64,000 nucleotides of DNA from GCA-003244245 sp036266995 (lineage in GTDB: Bacteria > Actinomycetota > Actinomycetes > Mycobacteriales > Pseudonocardiaceae). The position numbers and the translations under genes are program-made. The DNA lies in assembly GCA_036266995.1 (NCBI GenBank), contig DATAWX010000165.1, positions 13,953 through 77,952 of the forward strand. Direction: 5' to 3'. Of this stretch, positions 53,192 to 61,529 are shown piece after piece. Below the pieces are notes generated by a model, which saw only the letters and a program-made list of their open reading frames with translations, was not told where the DNA came from and searched no databases. Position 1 is the first letter of the stretch. Each line of letters opens with the position of its first letter.

Positions 53192-54112
53192 ATGACGATG
53201 ATGGAACACGGCGCGGTCCGGCTGACCGGACTGCGCAAGAGATACGGGCCGGTGCAGGCGGTGGACGGGGTGGACCTGCTGGTCGCGCCCGGCGAGGTGG
53301 TGGCGCTGCTCGGGCCTAACGGCGCGGGCAAGTCGACCACGGTGGACATGCTGCTCGGGCTCACCCGCCCGGACGAGGGGCAGGCGCGCATCTTCGGCCA
53401 CTCGCCGCGCGTGGCGGTGGTGGCCGGCCAGGTCGGCGCGATGCTGCAGGACGGGGCGCTGCTGGAGGACGCGACAGTGCGGGAGACCGTCGGGCTGGTG
53501 GCTGCGCTGCACCGCAACCCGCTGCCGGTCGCCGAGGCACTGCGCCGGGCGGGTGTCGCTGACCTGGGCGGTCGTCGCTGCGCCAAGATTTCCGGGGGGC
53601 AGCAGCAGCGGGTCCGCTTCGCCGCCGCGATCGTCAGCGACCCGGACCTGTTGGTGCTCGACGAGCCGACTGTGGGCATGGACGTGGCGACCCGCCGCTC
53701 GTTCTGGCACTCGATGCGGGAGTTCTCCGACGCCGGGCGCACGGTGCTGTTCGCGACCCATTACCTGGAGGAGGCGCAGGAGTTCGCCGACCGGGTGGTG
53801 GTCATGCGTTCCGGACGGATCACCGCGGACGGCTCGGTGGCCGAGGTCCGCGCCACTGTCTCAGGGCGGACGCTGCGCGCTGTCGTCGCTGGGGCGCAGC
53901 GCAGCGAGCTGGCGGCGCTGCCCGGTGTCACCGCTGTCGAGCTGCGCGGTGATCAGGTGACACTGGCCTGCGCCGACTCCGACACCGCGCTGCGCGCCCT
54001 GCTGGCCAGCTACCCGGAGGCCCGCGACATCGAGATCACCGCGGTCGGCCTCGAGGAGGCGTTCCTCGCGCTGACCGCCGACATCGAGGAAGACCCGGAG
54101 GAAGTCCGATGA
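53192..54112 (+). CDS. ABC transporter ATPase
   Basis: A 306-residue ATPase of the ABC-2 exporter type. Walker A is GPNGAGKST (about residue 41), the signature is ISGGQQQRV, and Walker B is LLVLDEPTVGMD with H-loop ATHYLEEA. A C-terminal DUF4162-like tail follows. It pairs with the permease gene that starts 4 bp before its stop. The same operon encodes a two-component system, so export may be induced by the substrate. The substrate is unknown; antibiotics or peptides are common ones. Confidence 0.9.
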   Translation: MTMMEHGAVRLTGLRKRYGPVQAVDGVDLLVAPGEVVALLGPNGAGKSTTVDMLLGLTRPDEGQARIFGHSPRVAVVAGQVGAMLQDGALLEDATVRETVGLVAALHRNPLPVAEALRRAGVADLGGRRCAKISGGQQQRVRFAAAIVSDPDLLVLDEPTVGMDVATRRSFWHSMREFSDAGRTVLFATHYLEEAQEFADRVVVMRSGRITADGSVAEVRATVSGRTLRAVVAGAQRSELAALPGVTAVELRGDQVTLACADSDTALRALLASYPEARDIEITAVGLEEAFLALTADIEEDPEEVR

Positions 54113-54849
54113 ACGCGACCTACCTGGCGTTGGAGGTCAAGCGCGTGGTGCGCGGCGCCCGGTTCATGATCTTCACGGTGGCCTTCCCGGTAGTGATCTA
54201 CCTGATCGACGCCAACCTGTTCGGGAGCGGTGGCGACACCTACCCCGACGGCCTGGCGATCGCCCCGTCGCTGATGGTGCGGATGGCCGCGTTCGGCGCG
54301 ATGTCCGCGGCGCTGTTCACCGGCGCCCGGGTGGCGCTGGAACGCAGCAGCGGCTGGCAGCGCCAGCTGCGGCTGACGCCGATGAGCGGCGCGTCCTACC
54401 TGCTATCCAAGGCCGCGGTGAGCATGCTCGTCGCGCTGCCGACCATTGTGCTGGTCTCGCTGGCCGGGGTGCTCGTCGAGCACGTTCGGCTCTCCGCGGG
54501 GCAGTGGGTGCAGATCCTGCTCGGGGTATGGCTGGGGACCATCCCGATCGTCCTGCTCGGGTTGCTGATCGGGCTGGTCACCACCAAGGACAGCATGCAG
54601 CCCGTCACCAGCGTGGTGATGCTGGTGCTCGGCATGATCGGCGGACTATGGATCCCGTCCAACATCGTGCCGGCCGGATTCCAATCGGTGATGCGGATCT
54701 TCCCGACGTACTGGCTGGGCCAGATCGGCGACGCGGCGCTGGAGCACAGCAGCGCGATCGGCACCGCGGTGCTCGTGCTGGCCGTCTGGTCTGCGGTACT
54801 CGCGCTGATCGGGGCCCGGCGCTACCGGGCCAGCTTGGCCCGGGCCTAA
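54109..54849 (+). CDS. ABC-2 type permease
   Basis: A 246-residue membrane protein with six predicted membrane segments and the ABC-2 motif region (SKAAVSMLVALPTIVLVSLA; QPVTSVVMLVLGMIGGLWIP). It starts inside the last codon of the ATPase gene (ATGA overlap). It forms an exporter with that ATPase. Confidence 0.88.
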   Translation: MNATYLALEVKRVVRGARFMIFTVAFPVVIYLIDANLFGSGGDTYPDGLAIAPSLMVRMAAFGAMSAALFTGARVALERSSGWQRQLRLTPMSGASYLLSKAAVSMLVALPTIVLVSLAGVLVEHVRLSAGQWVQILLGVWLGTIPIVLLGLLIGLVTTKDSMQPVTSVVMLVLGMIGGLWIPSNIVPAGFQSVMRIFPTYWLGQIGDAALEHSSAIGTAVLVLAVWSAVLALIGARRYRASLARA

Positions 54850-54850
54850 C

Positions 54851-55963
54851 GTGAGCAGCATGGTGGAGCAGCCGGACGGGAGCGCGATGTCGCCCGACAC
54901 GCCCCCCTGGTTCGCCCGCCGGAGATGGATCTGGCGTCCGGTGGCCGGCTTGTTCACCCTGTGGCTGGTGCCCAGCGGGCTGGACGCGTGGCAGTCCGAC
55001 CGTCCGACCTGGCTGCGGGTACTGATCTGTGTGCTGCTCGCCGGGTACGCGGTGGCGTACATCGGGATGCTGCCCTGGCGCTCGGCGATCCGGCCCCGGT
55101 TGGTTGCCTACGGCTGCGTGCTCGCTCTCGGGCTGTCCTGCGTGGCCCTGCTCGGGCCGGGCCAGATCGGCGTGCTGATGTTCGCCATGATCGCCGGCGC
55201 AGTGGCCCTGCCTACCGGGTGGGCGGTGGGGGTGACCGCGGTGATACTGGCCGCAATGCTGGGGGTCACCGCGCTGAGCCCGCAGGGGCCCCAGTATGGC
55301 CAGGTGATCGTCTTCGGGTCGATCACCTGGATGATGATCACCATGATGAGCCTGATCCGGGCGATCGCCCAGCTGCGAGAGGCTCGCGAGCGGGTCGCCG
55401 AGCTGGCTGTGGCCGAGGAGCGGGCGCGGGTGACCCGTGACCTGCACGACGTCCTCGGACACAGCCTGACCACCATCACCGTCAAGGCCGGGCTGGCCCG
55501 ACGGCTGCTCGAGGCCGGCGATACCGACCGCGCGGCCGCCGAGGTCGGCGACGTCGAACGGCTGGGCCGGCAGGTGCTCTCCGAGGTACGTGCCACCGTC
55601 TCCGCGCAGCGCGAGGCCTCGCTGCCCGGCGAGATGGCCAGCGCGCGCGCCGTGCTGGCCGCCGCCGGTATCACCGCCGACCTGCCCCAGGCGGTCGACA
55701 ACCTCGCGCCGCAGTACCACGAACCGTTCGCATACGTGCTGCGCGAGGCGATCACCAACGTGGTCCGGCACAGCGACGCCGGCTGCTGCGAGGTGCGGTT
55801 GGGGCCGTCCTGGTTAGAGGTCCGCGACGACGGCACCGGCGGGTCGATTGATGGTTCTGGCCACGGACTGGCTGGGCTGCGCGAACGGCTGGCACCTCTG
55901 GGCGGCACCGTGGAAGCCGGTCGGCTGCCCGGCGGTGGGTTCCGGCTGCGTGCCAGCGCATGA
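54851..55963 (+). CDS. NarL/DesK-type sensor histidine kinase
   Basis: A 370-residue sensor kinase. The N-terminal half has about five or six membrane segments and no large sensor domain. A cytoplasmic coiled linker follows. The HisKA_3 motif TRDLHDVLGHSLTTITVKAG (about residue 195) contains the phospho-acceptor His. The ATPase domain has LREAITNVVRHS and GHGLAGLRERL. The stop overlaps the response regulator start (ATGA). The start may be GTG 54851 or ATG 54860. Confidence 0.9.
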   Translation: MSSMVEQPDGSAMSPDTPPWFARRRWIWRPVAGLFTLWLVPSGLDAWQSDRPTWLRVLICVLLAGYAVAYIGMLPWRSAIRPRLVAYGCVLALGLSCVALLGPGQIGVLMFAMIAGAVALPTGWAVGVTAVILAAMLGVTALSPQGPQYGQVIVFGSITWMMITMMSLIRAIAQLREARERVAELAVAEERARVTRDLHDVLGHSLTTITVKAGLARRLLEAGDTDRAAAEVGDVERLGRQVLSEVRATVSAQREASLPGEMASARAVLAAAGITADLPQAVDNLAPQYHEPFAYVLREAITNVVRHSDAGCCEVRLGPSWLEVRDDGTGGSIDGSGHGLAGLRERLAPLGGTVEAGRLPGGGFRLRASA

Positions 55964-56565
55964 TCAAAGTCCTGGTGGCCGACGACCAGGCGCTGGTTCG
56001 CGGCGCGCTGGCGGCCATGCTCCGGTTGGAACCCGACATCGCGGTCGTCGCCGAGGTCGGCAGCGGCGACGACGTGCTCCCGGTGGCCCGCCGCACCCGC
56101 CCCGACGTCGCCCTGCTCGACGTACAGATGCCCGGCGGCGACGGTCTGGCCGCCGCCGCGGCACTGCGAGCGGAGCTGCCCACCTGCCGGGTACTCATCT
56201 GCACCACCTTCGGCCGCCCCGGTTACCTGGCCCGCGCGATGGCGTCCGCCGCGGCCGGGTTCATCGTCAAGGACGCCCCGCCCGAGCAGCTGGTGGACGC
56301 GGTGCGCCGGGTGCACGCGGGGCTGCGGGTGGTGGACCCGACCCTGGCCGCGGAGTCGCTGACCAGCGGCACCAGCCCGCTGACCAGCCGGGAGCACGAG
56401 GTGCTCGTCGCCGCCGCCGACGGCGGTACCGTCGCGAATCTGTCCCAGCGATTGCACCTGTCCGCTGGCACCGTGCGCAACCATCTGTCCGCGGCGATCG
56501 GCAAGACCGGCGCCCGTACCCGCGCCGAAGCAGTGCGCATCGCCGAGGACCGCGGCTGGTTATAG
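55960..56565 (+). CDS. NarL/LuxR-type response regulator
   Basis: A 201-residue response regulator. The receiver domain has VLVADDQALVRGALAAML, phospho-acceptor Asp in PDVALLDVQMPGGDG (about residue 54) and the switch Lys in GFIVKDAPPE. The LuxR helix-turn-helix is SPLTSREHEVLVAAADGGTV to NLSQRLHLSAGTVRNHLSAA. It probably controls the adjacent ABC-2 transporter operon. Confidence 0.92.
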   Translation: MIKVLVADDQALVRGALAAMLRLEPDIAVVAEVGSGDDVLPVARRTRPDVALLDVQMPGGDGLAAAAALRAELPTCRVLICTTFGRPGYLARAMASAAAGFIVKDAPPEQLVDAVRRVHAGLRVVDPTLAAESLTSGTSPLTSREHEVLVAAADGGTVANLSQRLHLSAGTVRNHLSAAIGKTGARTRAEAVRIAEDRGWL

Positions 56566-56668
56566 CTGAGTCGCGTCGTAGAGAAGGCCGTCGCCCCGGA
56601 GCCGCGGGAGAACTCCCACCTCAGCGGACGGGAGCTGAACACCGCCGCCCATCCTGTTGGAGGGTCAG

Positions 56669-57469
56669 CTACCGGTGCGCGCCGCGGTGCCAGTGCTCCA
56701 GGGCAGCCCGATCGCCCCGCACGCGCAGGTCCCAGGACGCCCGGCGGTTCCAGAGCATCAGCAGGAGCTCACCAGCCGTAGCCTCGACCTGCGCGTCCCG
56801 GGGGCCGGTGTCGACCGCGCCCCGCCCGGACGTCGGGGCGTCCGGGCCCAGCCGGATCCACCACCGCCCGTCGGTGTCGGTGGCGTGCAGGGCGAGAGTG
56901 ACACCGGTGTCCGTTCGCAGCTGCCCGGCATAGCGGTGCAGGAATCCGCAGACCATCTCATCGACCCCGTCGGCGGCGACGCGGGGGACCAGGTCGGTCC
57001 CGTCGGCGTCCCGCGCCGCCGCGCTGTTCTGCGCGTCGACCCGGTGCACGAGGGTCTCGAACAGCTGGCGGCGGATCCAGAAGCTCCGCGCGGAGGCCGC
57101 CGGCCACACCGTCCAACAGTCGAGGTCCGGTGGCGCCGCCCGAAGCGCGTCCACGAGGTCCGCGTGCGCCACCTGGGCACGCTCGACCAGGGCGGGACCG
57201 TCGCCAGGGTCGGGGTCCTCCAGCGAGCATCGCTCCGCCCGGTCGGGCGGCCCGGGACGCCCGTCCCGCACGACCCGGGTGACCCAGCGGTAGACGAGGC
57301 CCAGGTGCGCGACCAGCTCACGCAGCGTCCAGCCCGGGCATCCCGGGACGGGCGCCGCCAGGTCGTGCACCCGCGCGGTCGCGACGAACAGGGCGCCCTC
57401 GTTCTCCAGCAGGGCCAGGCGCTCGTCGTCGCCGGTGAACGCCGGGCGCACATCACACCCGCGGGTCAT
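56669..57469 (-). CDS. Maleylpyruvate isomerase-family protein
   Basis: A 266-residue protein of the DinB-like mycothiol-dependent maleylpyruvate isomerase family. The N-terminal domain has VHDLAAPVPGCPGWTLRELVAHLGLVYRW (about residues 34-62), including the conserved CPGW-L-x-L-x-x-H metal-binding motif. The C-terminal domain (about residues 160-266) has DGVDEMVCGF. Many members act on mycothiol conjugates; the substrate is not shown. ATG 57469 was chosen, as longer frames add unrelated sequence. Confidence 0.83.
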   Translation of the reverse strand: MTRGCDVRPAFTGDDERLALLENEGALFVATARVHDLAAPVPGCPGWTLRELVAHLGLVYRWVTRVVRDGRPGPPDRAERCSLEDPDPGDGPALVERAQVAHADLVDALRAAPPDLDCWTVWPAASARSFWIRRQLFETLVHRVDAQNSAAARDADGTDLVPRVAADGVDEMVCGFLHRYAGQLRTDTGVTLALHATDTDGRWWIRLGPDAPTSGRGAVDTGPRDAQVEATAGELLLMLWNRRASWDLRVRGDRAALEHWHRGAHR

Positions 57470-58323
57470 CGAGGCCGGATCCCGGCTGCGGCGCTCACGG
57501 TCGTCATGGCTCAGCTCGCGTGAATTCAGGGACTCGGGGTGCGGGGGTTTGAATCGCCCCGGCAAGTTCGGAGACTCGGTTCGTTGGTTCAGCCAGCCTC
57601 GGCAAGGCCAGCTTTCCGAGGGTAGTAGGGCTGCTCGAGGGGCCGCGCGGTAGGCCCGGGCGTCACCGCCGGGGGCGTGAGCCGGTGTGTCACGGAGCAG
57701 CTGGTAGATGGTTTGCCGCATCAACCCATAGGGTTCCGCATGCGCAAGATGGATATGCCGAAGCCGCGGCGATCGCGTTCCGGCAGGATCCACAGCACCT
57801 CGACCGCGACCGTTGCGCTGCAGCCGGCGAGGGTGAATTCGTGCGAGCGGATCAGCCGTAATCGTCGTGGTAACGCCTTCCCCGCCTGCCATAACGCGTA
57901 GGCGTCTTGGTTGGTCGCATAGCTTGGTAGTCCCTTGTGGGGCCAGTAGCCATCCCGTGATCGACTGCGTGACTTGTCCCGTTCACCTTCGGGCCGCAGT
58001 GTTCCCCCACGTGAAATCCGTATGTCCGGAAGTTTTGGTCGTGAAAAGCCCTCAGCTGCGGCGCACTGGCAGCATCCTCGCCGGTCATGCCTGCACCTGC
58101 TCGGCTGCTGCAGGGAGCCGTCCTGAGCGCGTCCTTGAGCGGAGGAGGACAGGCCAAATCAACGGTGACCGGAGTGCCTGATCCCAACCAATGATCGGTC
58201 AACTCTGTGTGTTTACGACGTTGCGTGACGGCGTGGTTGGCATGCCACTGGTTCCTCGGTCACGGACGTGTATGCCCGGACAGCTGCCCGGGCATTTCCC
58301 TGCCCTGCAAAAAAGGAATACAC
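57470..58323. other. 854-bp region without a convincing gene, with a start-less coding-like frame
   Basis: No complete gene is evident. On the minus strand a frame open from about 58100 to a TGA at 57721-57723 reads like protein in its last 60 codons (YATNQDAYALWQAGKALPRR; VAVEVLWILPERDRRGFGI) but has no start codon, so it may be a truncated or decayed gene. I do not recognise its family. The region marks the border between the core block and the accessory end. Confidence 0.4.
58272..58295 (+). promoter_or_regulatory. Hairpin in the FG-GAP gene leader
   Basis: ATGCCCGG (58272-58279) and CCGGGCAT (58288-58295) form an 8-bp stem 28 bp before the start of the FG-GAP gene. It may stabilise the 5' leader or influence translation. 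An A-run and AAGGAA follow before the start codon. Confidence 0.4.
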
Positions 58324-59745
58324 ATGCAAAGAATGAAAAGTCCGGCTGTCCCGAGTAGGCTTTCTCGGCCCGCGGTTGGTCGCGGCTCGGCAGTCGCGAT
58401 CTCCGCATTGGCCCTCCTGCTCGCCGGGACCACTACGGCCCTGGCCGCGCCGGGGATACCATTACCCCCAATAGTAGGGGGGCCGGCGTTTAGCGCCACG
58501 GTGACGACGGTACAGGCCGGGAACACTCCCGGACCCCCGCCCATCGACGCCGCGCAGGAGGTCGCGGTCGGTGATCTCAGCGGTCACGGCCCGCACGACC
58601 TCGCCGTCACCGAAGCAGGGTCGCAAACCGTATCGGTGCTGCGCAACGACGGGTCCGGACACTTCACGAAAAAGGTCGTTTTTCTTGGATTGCCTACCCA
58701 GGCGGTCGCGATCGGCGATCTCGGCGCTCGAGGTCCGGGCAACGATGTCGCCGTGACGGACGCAGTAGATAACGAGCTAGTCCTGATCACGCGGGACCCG
58801 ACCGACCCCTCCGGCTTCACCCCGACAGTAGGGCTCCCGACCGGCAACTTCCCGACCTCGGTCGCGATCGGTGACCTCAGCGGCCAGGGCCCCCATGACC
58901 TCGCGGTCGTCAACAACCAGGACAACACCCTGGAGCTATACCTTAAAAACCCCAGCGATCCCAGCGGCTACACGACCACGACCTTGCCGACCGGAGCTCA
59001 CGGAAACGGCCACTCCACCTCGGTCGCGATCGGTGACCTCAGCGGCCACGGCCCACACGACCTCGCGGTCACCAATGGCGCCACCAACACGATCACGCTG
59101 TTCCTGAAAAACCCCACTGGCCCCGGCTACACCACCAAGACACTCCCGACCCCCGGTAACGCGGCGAGTTCGGTCGCGATCGGCGATCTCGGCGGCCACG
59201 GCCCAGGCAACGATCTGACCGTGCACATGCAAGGCACCACTAACGGTGGCACTACCAACGTGGATGTATTCCTCCGCGACTCGGCCAGCGCCACCGGCTA
59301 CACCACCACGACGCTCCCCGCTGGCCCGACAGTGGAGGGTTTCTTCCCAGAGCCGGTAGTGATCGGCGATATCCACGGTAAGTGCCTGCCCGGTCTCGGG
59401 GGGATCGACCCCATCACCAGTCCCCCCGGTATCACCGTGCCCGGTCTCGGAACCGCCAACCAGGCGATCGCCTCTCTGAGGCACTGCCTGCCTGGGCTGG
59501 CGGTCACCAACGACCAGGACGGCACCGTGACCGTCTACACCAAGGACCACACCAGCCCCACCGGCTTCACCCCCACGACCATCAACGTCAAAAAGCCTGG
59601 CGCCCAGTTCACCCAGGGCAACCAAGGCCTCGCGATCGGAGACCTCACGGGCAGCGGGAAACTCGACCTGGTCACCGCCAACACCTTCACCGGCGACCTG
59701 ACGCTGCTGACCAACACCACACAAAGGATCAAGCCCGGCGAATAG
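58324..59745 (+). CDS. Secreted FG-GAP/VCBS repeat protein
   Basis: A 473-residue exported protein. A signal sequence (about residues 20-40: GSAVAISALALLLAGTTTAL) ends in ALA-A. The mature part has about seven repeats of about 50-60 residues with a core such as SVAIGDLSGHGPHDLAVTN, a form of the FG-GAP repeat that builds beta propellers. These act in adhesion or ligand binding, so a surface or matrix role is likely. One repeat has a CLPG...CLPG pair of Cys insertions around residues 355-400. A terminator-like hairpin follows at 59802. The ATG at 58324 is preceded by AAAAAAGGAA. Confidence 0.85.
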   Translation: MQRMKSPAVPSRLSRPAVGRGSAVAISALALLLAGTTTALAAPGIPLPPIVGGPAFSATVTTVQAGNTPGPPPIDAAQEVAVGDLSGHGPHDLAVTEAGSQTVSVLRNDGSGHFTKKVVFLGLPTQAVAIGDLGARGPGNDVAVTDAVDNELVLITRDPTDPSGFTPTVGLPTGNFPTSVAIGDLSGQGPHDLAVVNNQDNTLELYLKNPSDPSGYTTTTLPTGAHGNGHSTSVAIGDLSGHGPHDLAVTNGATNTITLFLKNPTGPGYTTKTLPTPGNAASSVAIGDLGGHGPGNDLTVHMQGTTNGGTTNVDVFLRDSASATGYTTTTLPAGPTVEGFFPEPVVIGDIHGKCLPGLGGIDPITSPPGITVPGLGTANQAIASLRHCLPGLAVTNDQDGTVTVYTKDHTSPTGFTPTTINVKKPGAQFTQGNQGLAIGDLTGSGKLDLVTANTFTGDLTLLTNTTQRIKPGE

Positions 59746-59801
59746 GGGCCACCCCTGAGGCCGCACGCCACACCACGCGCGTAGGCGCCACCGCGGCAGA
59801 G

Positions 59802-59847
59802 CACTGGCCTGGCATTCAGTGAGTGATCACTTGATGCCAGGCCAGTG
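59802..59847 (+). terminator. Hairpin terminator after the FG-GAP gene
   Basis: CACTGGCCTGGCAT (59802-59815) and its perfect complement (59834-59847) form a 14-bp stem. The loop contains a second small palindrome AGTGATCACT. There is no T-run, so termination would be structural, as often in high-GC genomes. Confidence 0.75.
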
Positions 59848-60098
59848 TCCGGTACGACCACCACCGTCGGCGTCGGGCCCGAACCAATGCCCCTCACCCC
59901 CGACCCAAGATCGAACCAACCCGCACCCGTGCGTCCTTGCTGCGGGGTAGCGGGCTGAGCTTCTTGGTCACGGGACAGGGCAAACGTATGCGGGAGCCTC
60001 CCGGACCCGGCCTGGGCGAGCGACGACTTCGAGTCCGTCCGGTGCAGGCCGTCGTAGCACTGCCCGACTGAAGGCGCGCCATCGCGTGATCTCCCCTA

Positions 60099-60287
60099 CT
60101 ACTGAGCGTGAACGAGTTCCGCGTGGTAGTTCGCGCAGTGATGGGGCTTGTCGGTCTGCTGGTAGTGCGGTCGGCCGCGTAGCTGCGCGATACGTTCTCG
60201 GGTGCGGACGATCTCCTCGGCGCGTCGCTCCAGGTCGCGGTCGATCTCGGCGATCGCGGCCGCGAACCGGTGTGGAGCGACAGAAAA
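60099..60287 (-). pseudogene. 3' remnant of an unidentified gene, cut at its 5' side
   Basis: The minus-strand frame reads RFAAAIAEIDRDLERRAEEI, then RTRERIAQL, and ends HAELVHAQ with TAG at 60099. The heptad-like helical pattern resembles the C-terminal coiled coil of MerR regulators or recombinases, but the family is not certain. No start or upstream part is present: the frame runs into the target duplication of the ISL3 element. Confidence 0.4.
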
Positions 60288-60290
60288 ACG
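60283..60290. repeat. ISL3 element target-site duplication, left
   Basis: GAAAAACG directly before the left inverted repeat, identical to 63225-63232. An 8-bp duplication is normal for ISL3-family transposition. Confidence 0.9.
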
Positions 60291-60327
60291 GGCTCTGGCG
60301 CACTTTGTGTGAAAGGTGGTTGGTGAG

Positions 60328-61428
60328 TCAGTTCTGGGTGGGTCGGCCGACGCTGGGATGGCCGCAGCATTTTTTGTATTTGCGGCCGGTGCCGCACCAG
60401 CAGGGCCCGTTGCGGGCGGGTGGCCAGGTGATGAGGTTGGGGTCGGTGGTGCGGGCTTGGTCGGCGGCGTATCCCGAGCGTGCTCCGGTGGTGGCGGGGT
60501 CGCGGTCGGTGTGCTGGCACCAGCGTTGGAATGCGTCGAGGTGGATCGGGGCGATCCAGGTGGCGCCGGATGCGGTGGCGTTCAGGTTGTGTAGGTGGCG
60601 TTGGAGTTGGTGGTTGTAGTCGGTGTGGTCGGTGGTGCCCCAGTCCTGGGCGAGCTGGGGCCAGGTGCGCAGCGCCGTGGCGAACTCCTCGGCGGGGAAC
60701 CAGCTGACCGCCAGTGCGACCCGAGGGTGCGTATTGGTCGGCGACCCCGTGGTGGGGGGCACGAGCGCGGTCGGGGCCAGCGGCGACCCGCTGGCAGCGT
60801 TGAGGGCGTCGAGTACGGCTGGTAGTTCGGTCGGTGACCAGCCCGGGTGCCGTGGTCGGGGTTGGTCGAGGAACGTTTCGGCGCGGGTGTCGAGGTTGTC
60901 GAGCTCGTGTCCGAGCGCGGTGAGCTGCTCGCGGCGCAGCTGGTTGAGCTGGCTCACGAGATTGTCCGGGTCACCGGTGTCCAGGGCGAGTTCAAGCCCT
61001 GCGGTGAGCCAATCGAGCGCGCGAGAGTGGTCACCAGCGGCGTCGTATTCCAGTCCGGCGTTGTTGTAGAGCCACACATCGTCGGGGGTGGCGGCTTTGA
61101 CTTGGGCGTAGAAGTCGTGGGCGGGTTCGGTGCGCCCGGCGCGCAGCAGGATCTCCGCGAGCCGGCAGCGCGGATCGGGGCTACCGCGATCGCCGGCGGC
61201 GATGGCGGCGTGCATCGCTGCCATCGCGTCGTCGGTACGATCCAGTAGCTGGTAGACATCGGCGAGTTCGTCGAGCAACCCGGGAAGGTCGAACCAGTCC
61301 GCGACATCGACGTCGGCCCGGCAGGCAGTCACCGCGCGTTCAAGCACGCCCGCGGCCGCCGCCGCGTCGCGGGGGTAGGTCGTGAGCACCCGCTGGAGCT
61401 CGTCTTCTAGCTCAGCGATGTCCACCAT
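60328..61428 (-). CDS. TPR and SEC-C domain protein, passenger of the ISL3 element
   Basis: A 366-residue protein. The N-terminal half has tetratricopeptide-like helices (about residues 45-170, such as YQLLDRTDDAMAAMHAAIAA and NAGLEYDAAGDHSRALDWL). A middle domain follows (about residues 230-330). The C-terminus is a SEC-C zinc motif RNGPCWCGTGRKYKKCCG (CxCx8CC). ATG 61428 was chosen; the longer frame adds only low-complexity residues. It lies inside the ISL3 inverted repeats, downstream of and in the same direction as the transposase. SEC-C proteins bind nucleic acid or protein partners; a role in transposition or host protection is possible but not shown. Confidence 0.85.
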   Translation of the reverse strand: MVDIAELEDELQRVLTTYPRDAAAAAGVLERAVTACRADVDVADWFDLPGLLDELADVYQLLDRTDDAMAAMHAAIAAGDRGSPDPRCRLAEILLRAGRTEPAHDFYAQVKAATPDDVWLYNNAGLEYDAAGDHSRALDWLTAGLELALDTGDPDNLVSQLNQLRREQLTALGHELDNLDTRAETFLDQPRPRHPGWSPTELPAVLDALNAASGSPLAPTALVPPTTGSPTNTHPRVALAVSWFPAEEFATALRTWPQLAQDWGTTDHTDYNHQLQRHLHNLNATASGATWIAPIHLDAFQRWCQHTDRDPATTGARSGYAADQARTTDPNLITWPPARNGPCWCGTGRKYKKCCGHPSVGRPTQN

Positions 61429-61529
61429 CGCGCCGCCCCCTCGTTGCCCACCGGCATCGACCGGCCCCGCTGTGCTGGGATGCACGCTAACGCCCCCCGC
61501 CGGGGTTGGCGTGCTCCCGGTCGAGGGGA

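Noticed and set aside
57541..57562. A tRNA-like T-arm (GGTTTGAATCG flanked by G and C runs)
   Set aside because: No acceptor, D or anticodon arms can be paired around it, and the T-stem is not a proper 5-bp stem.
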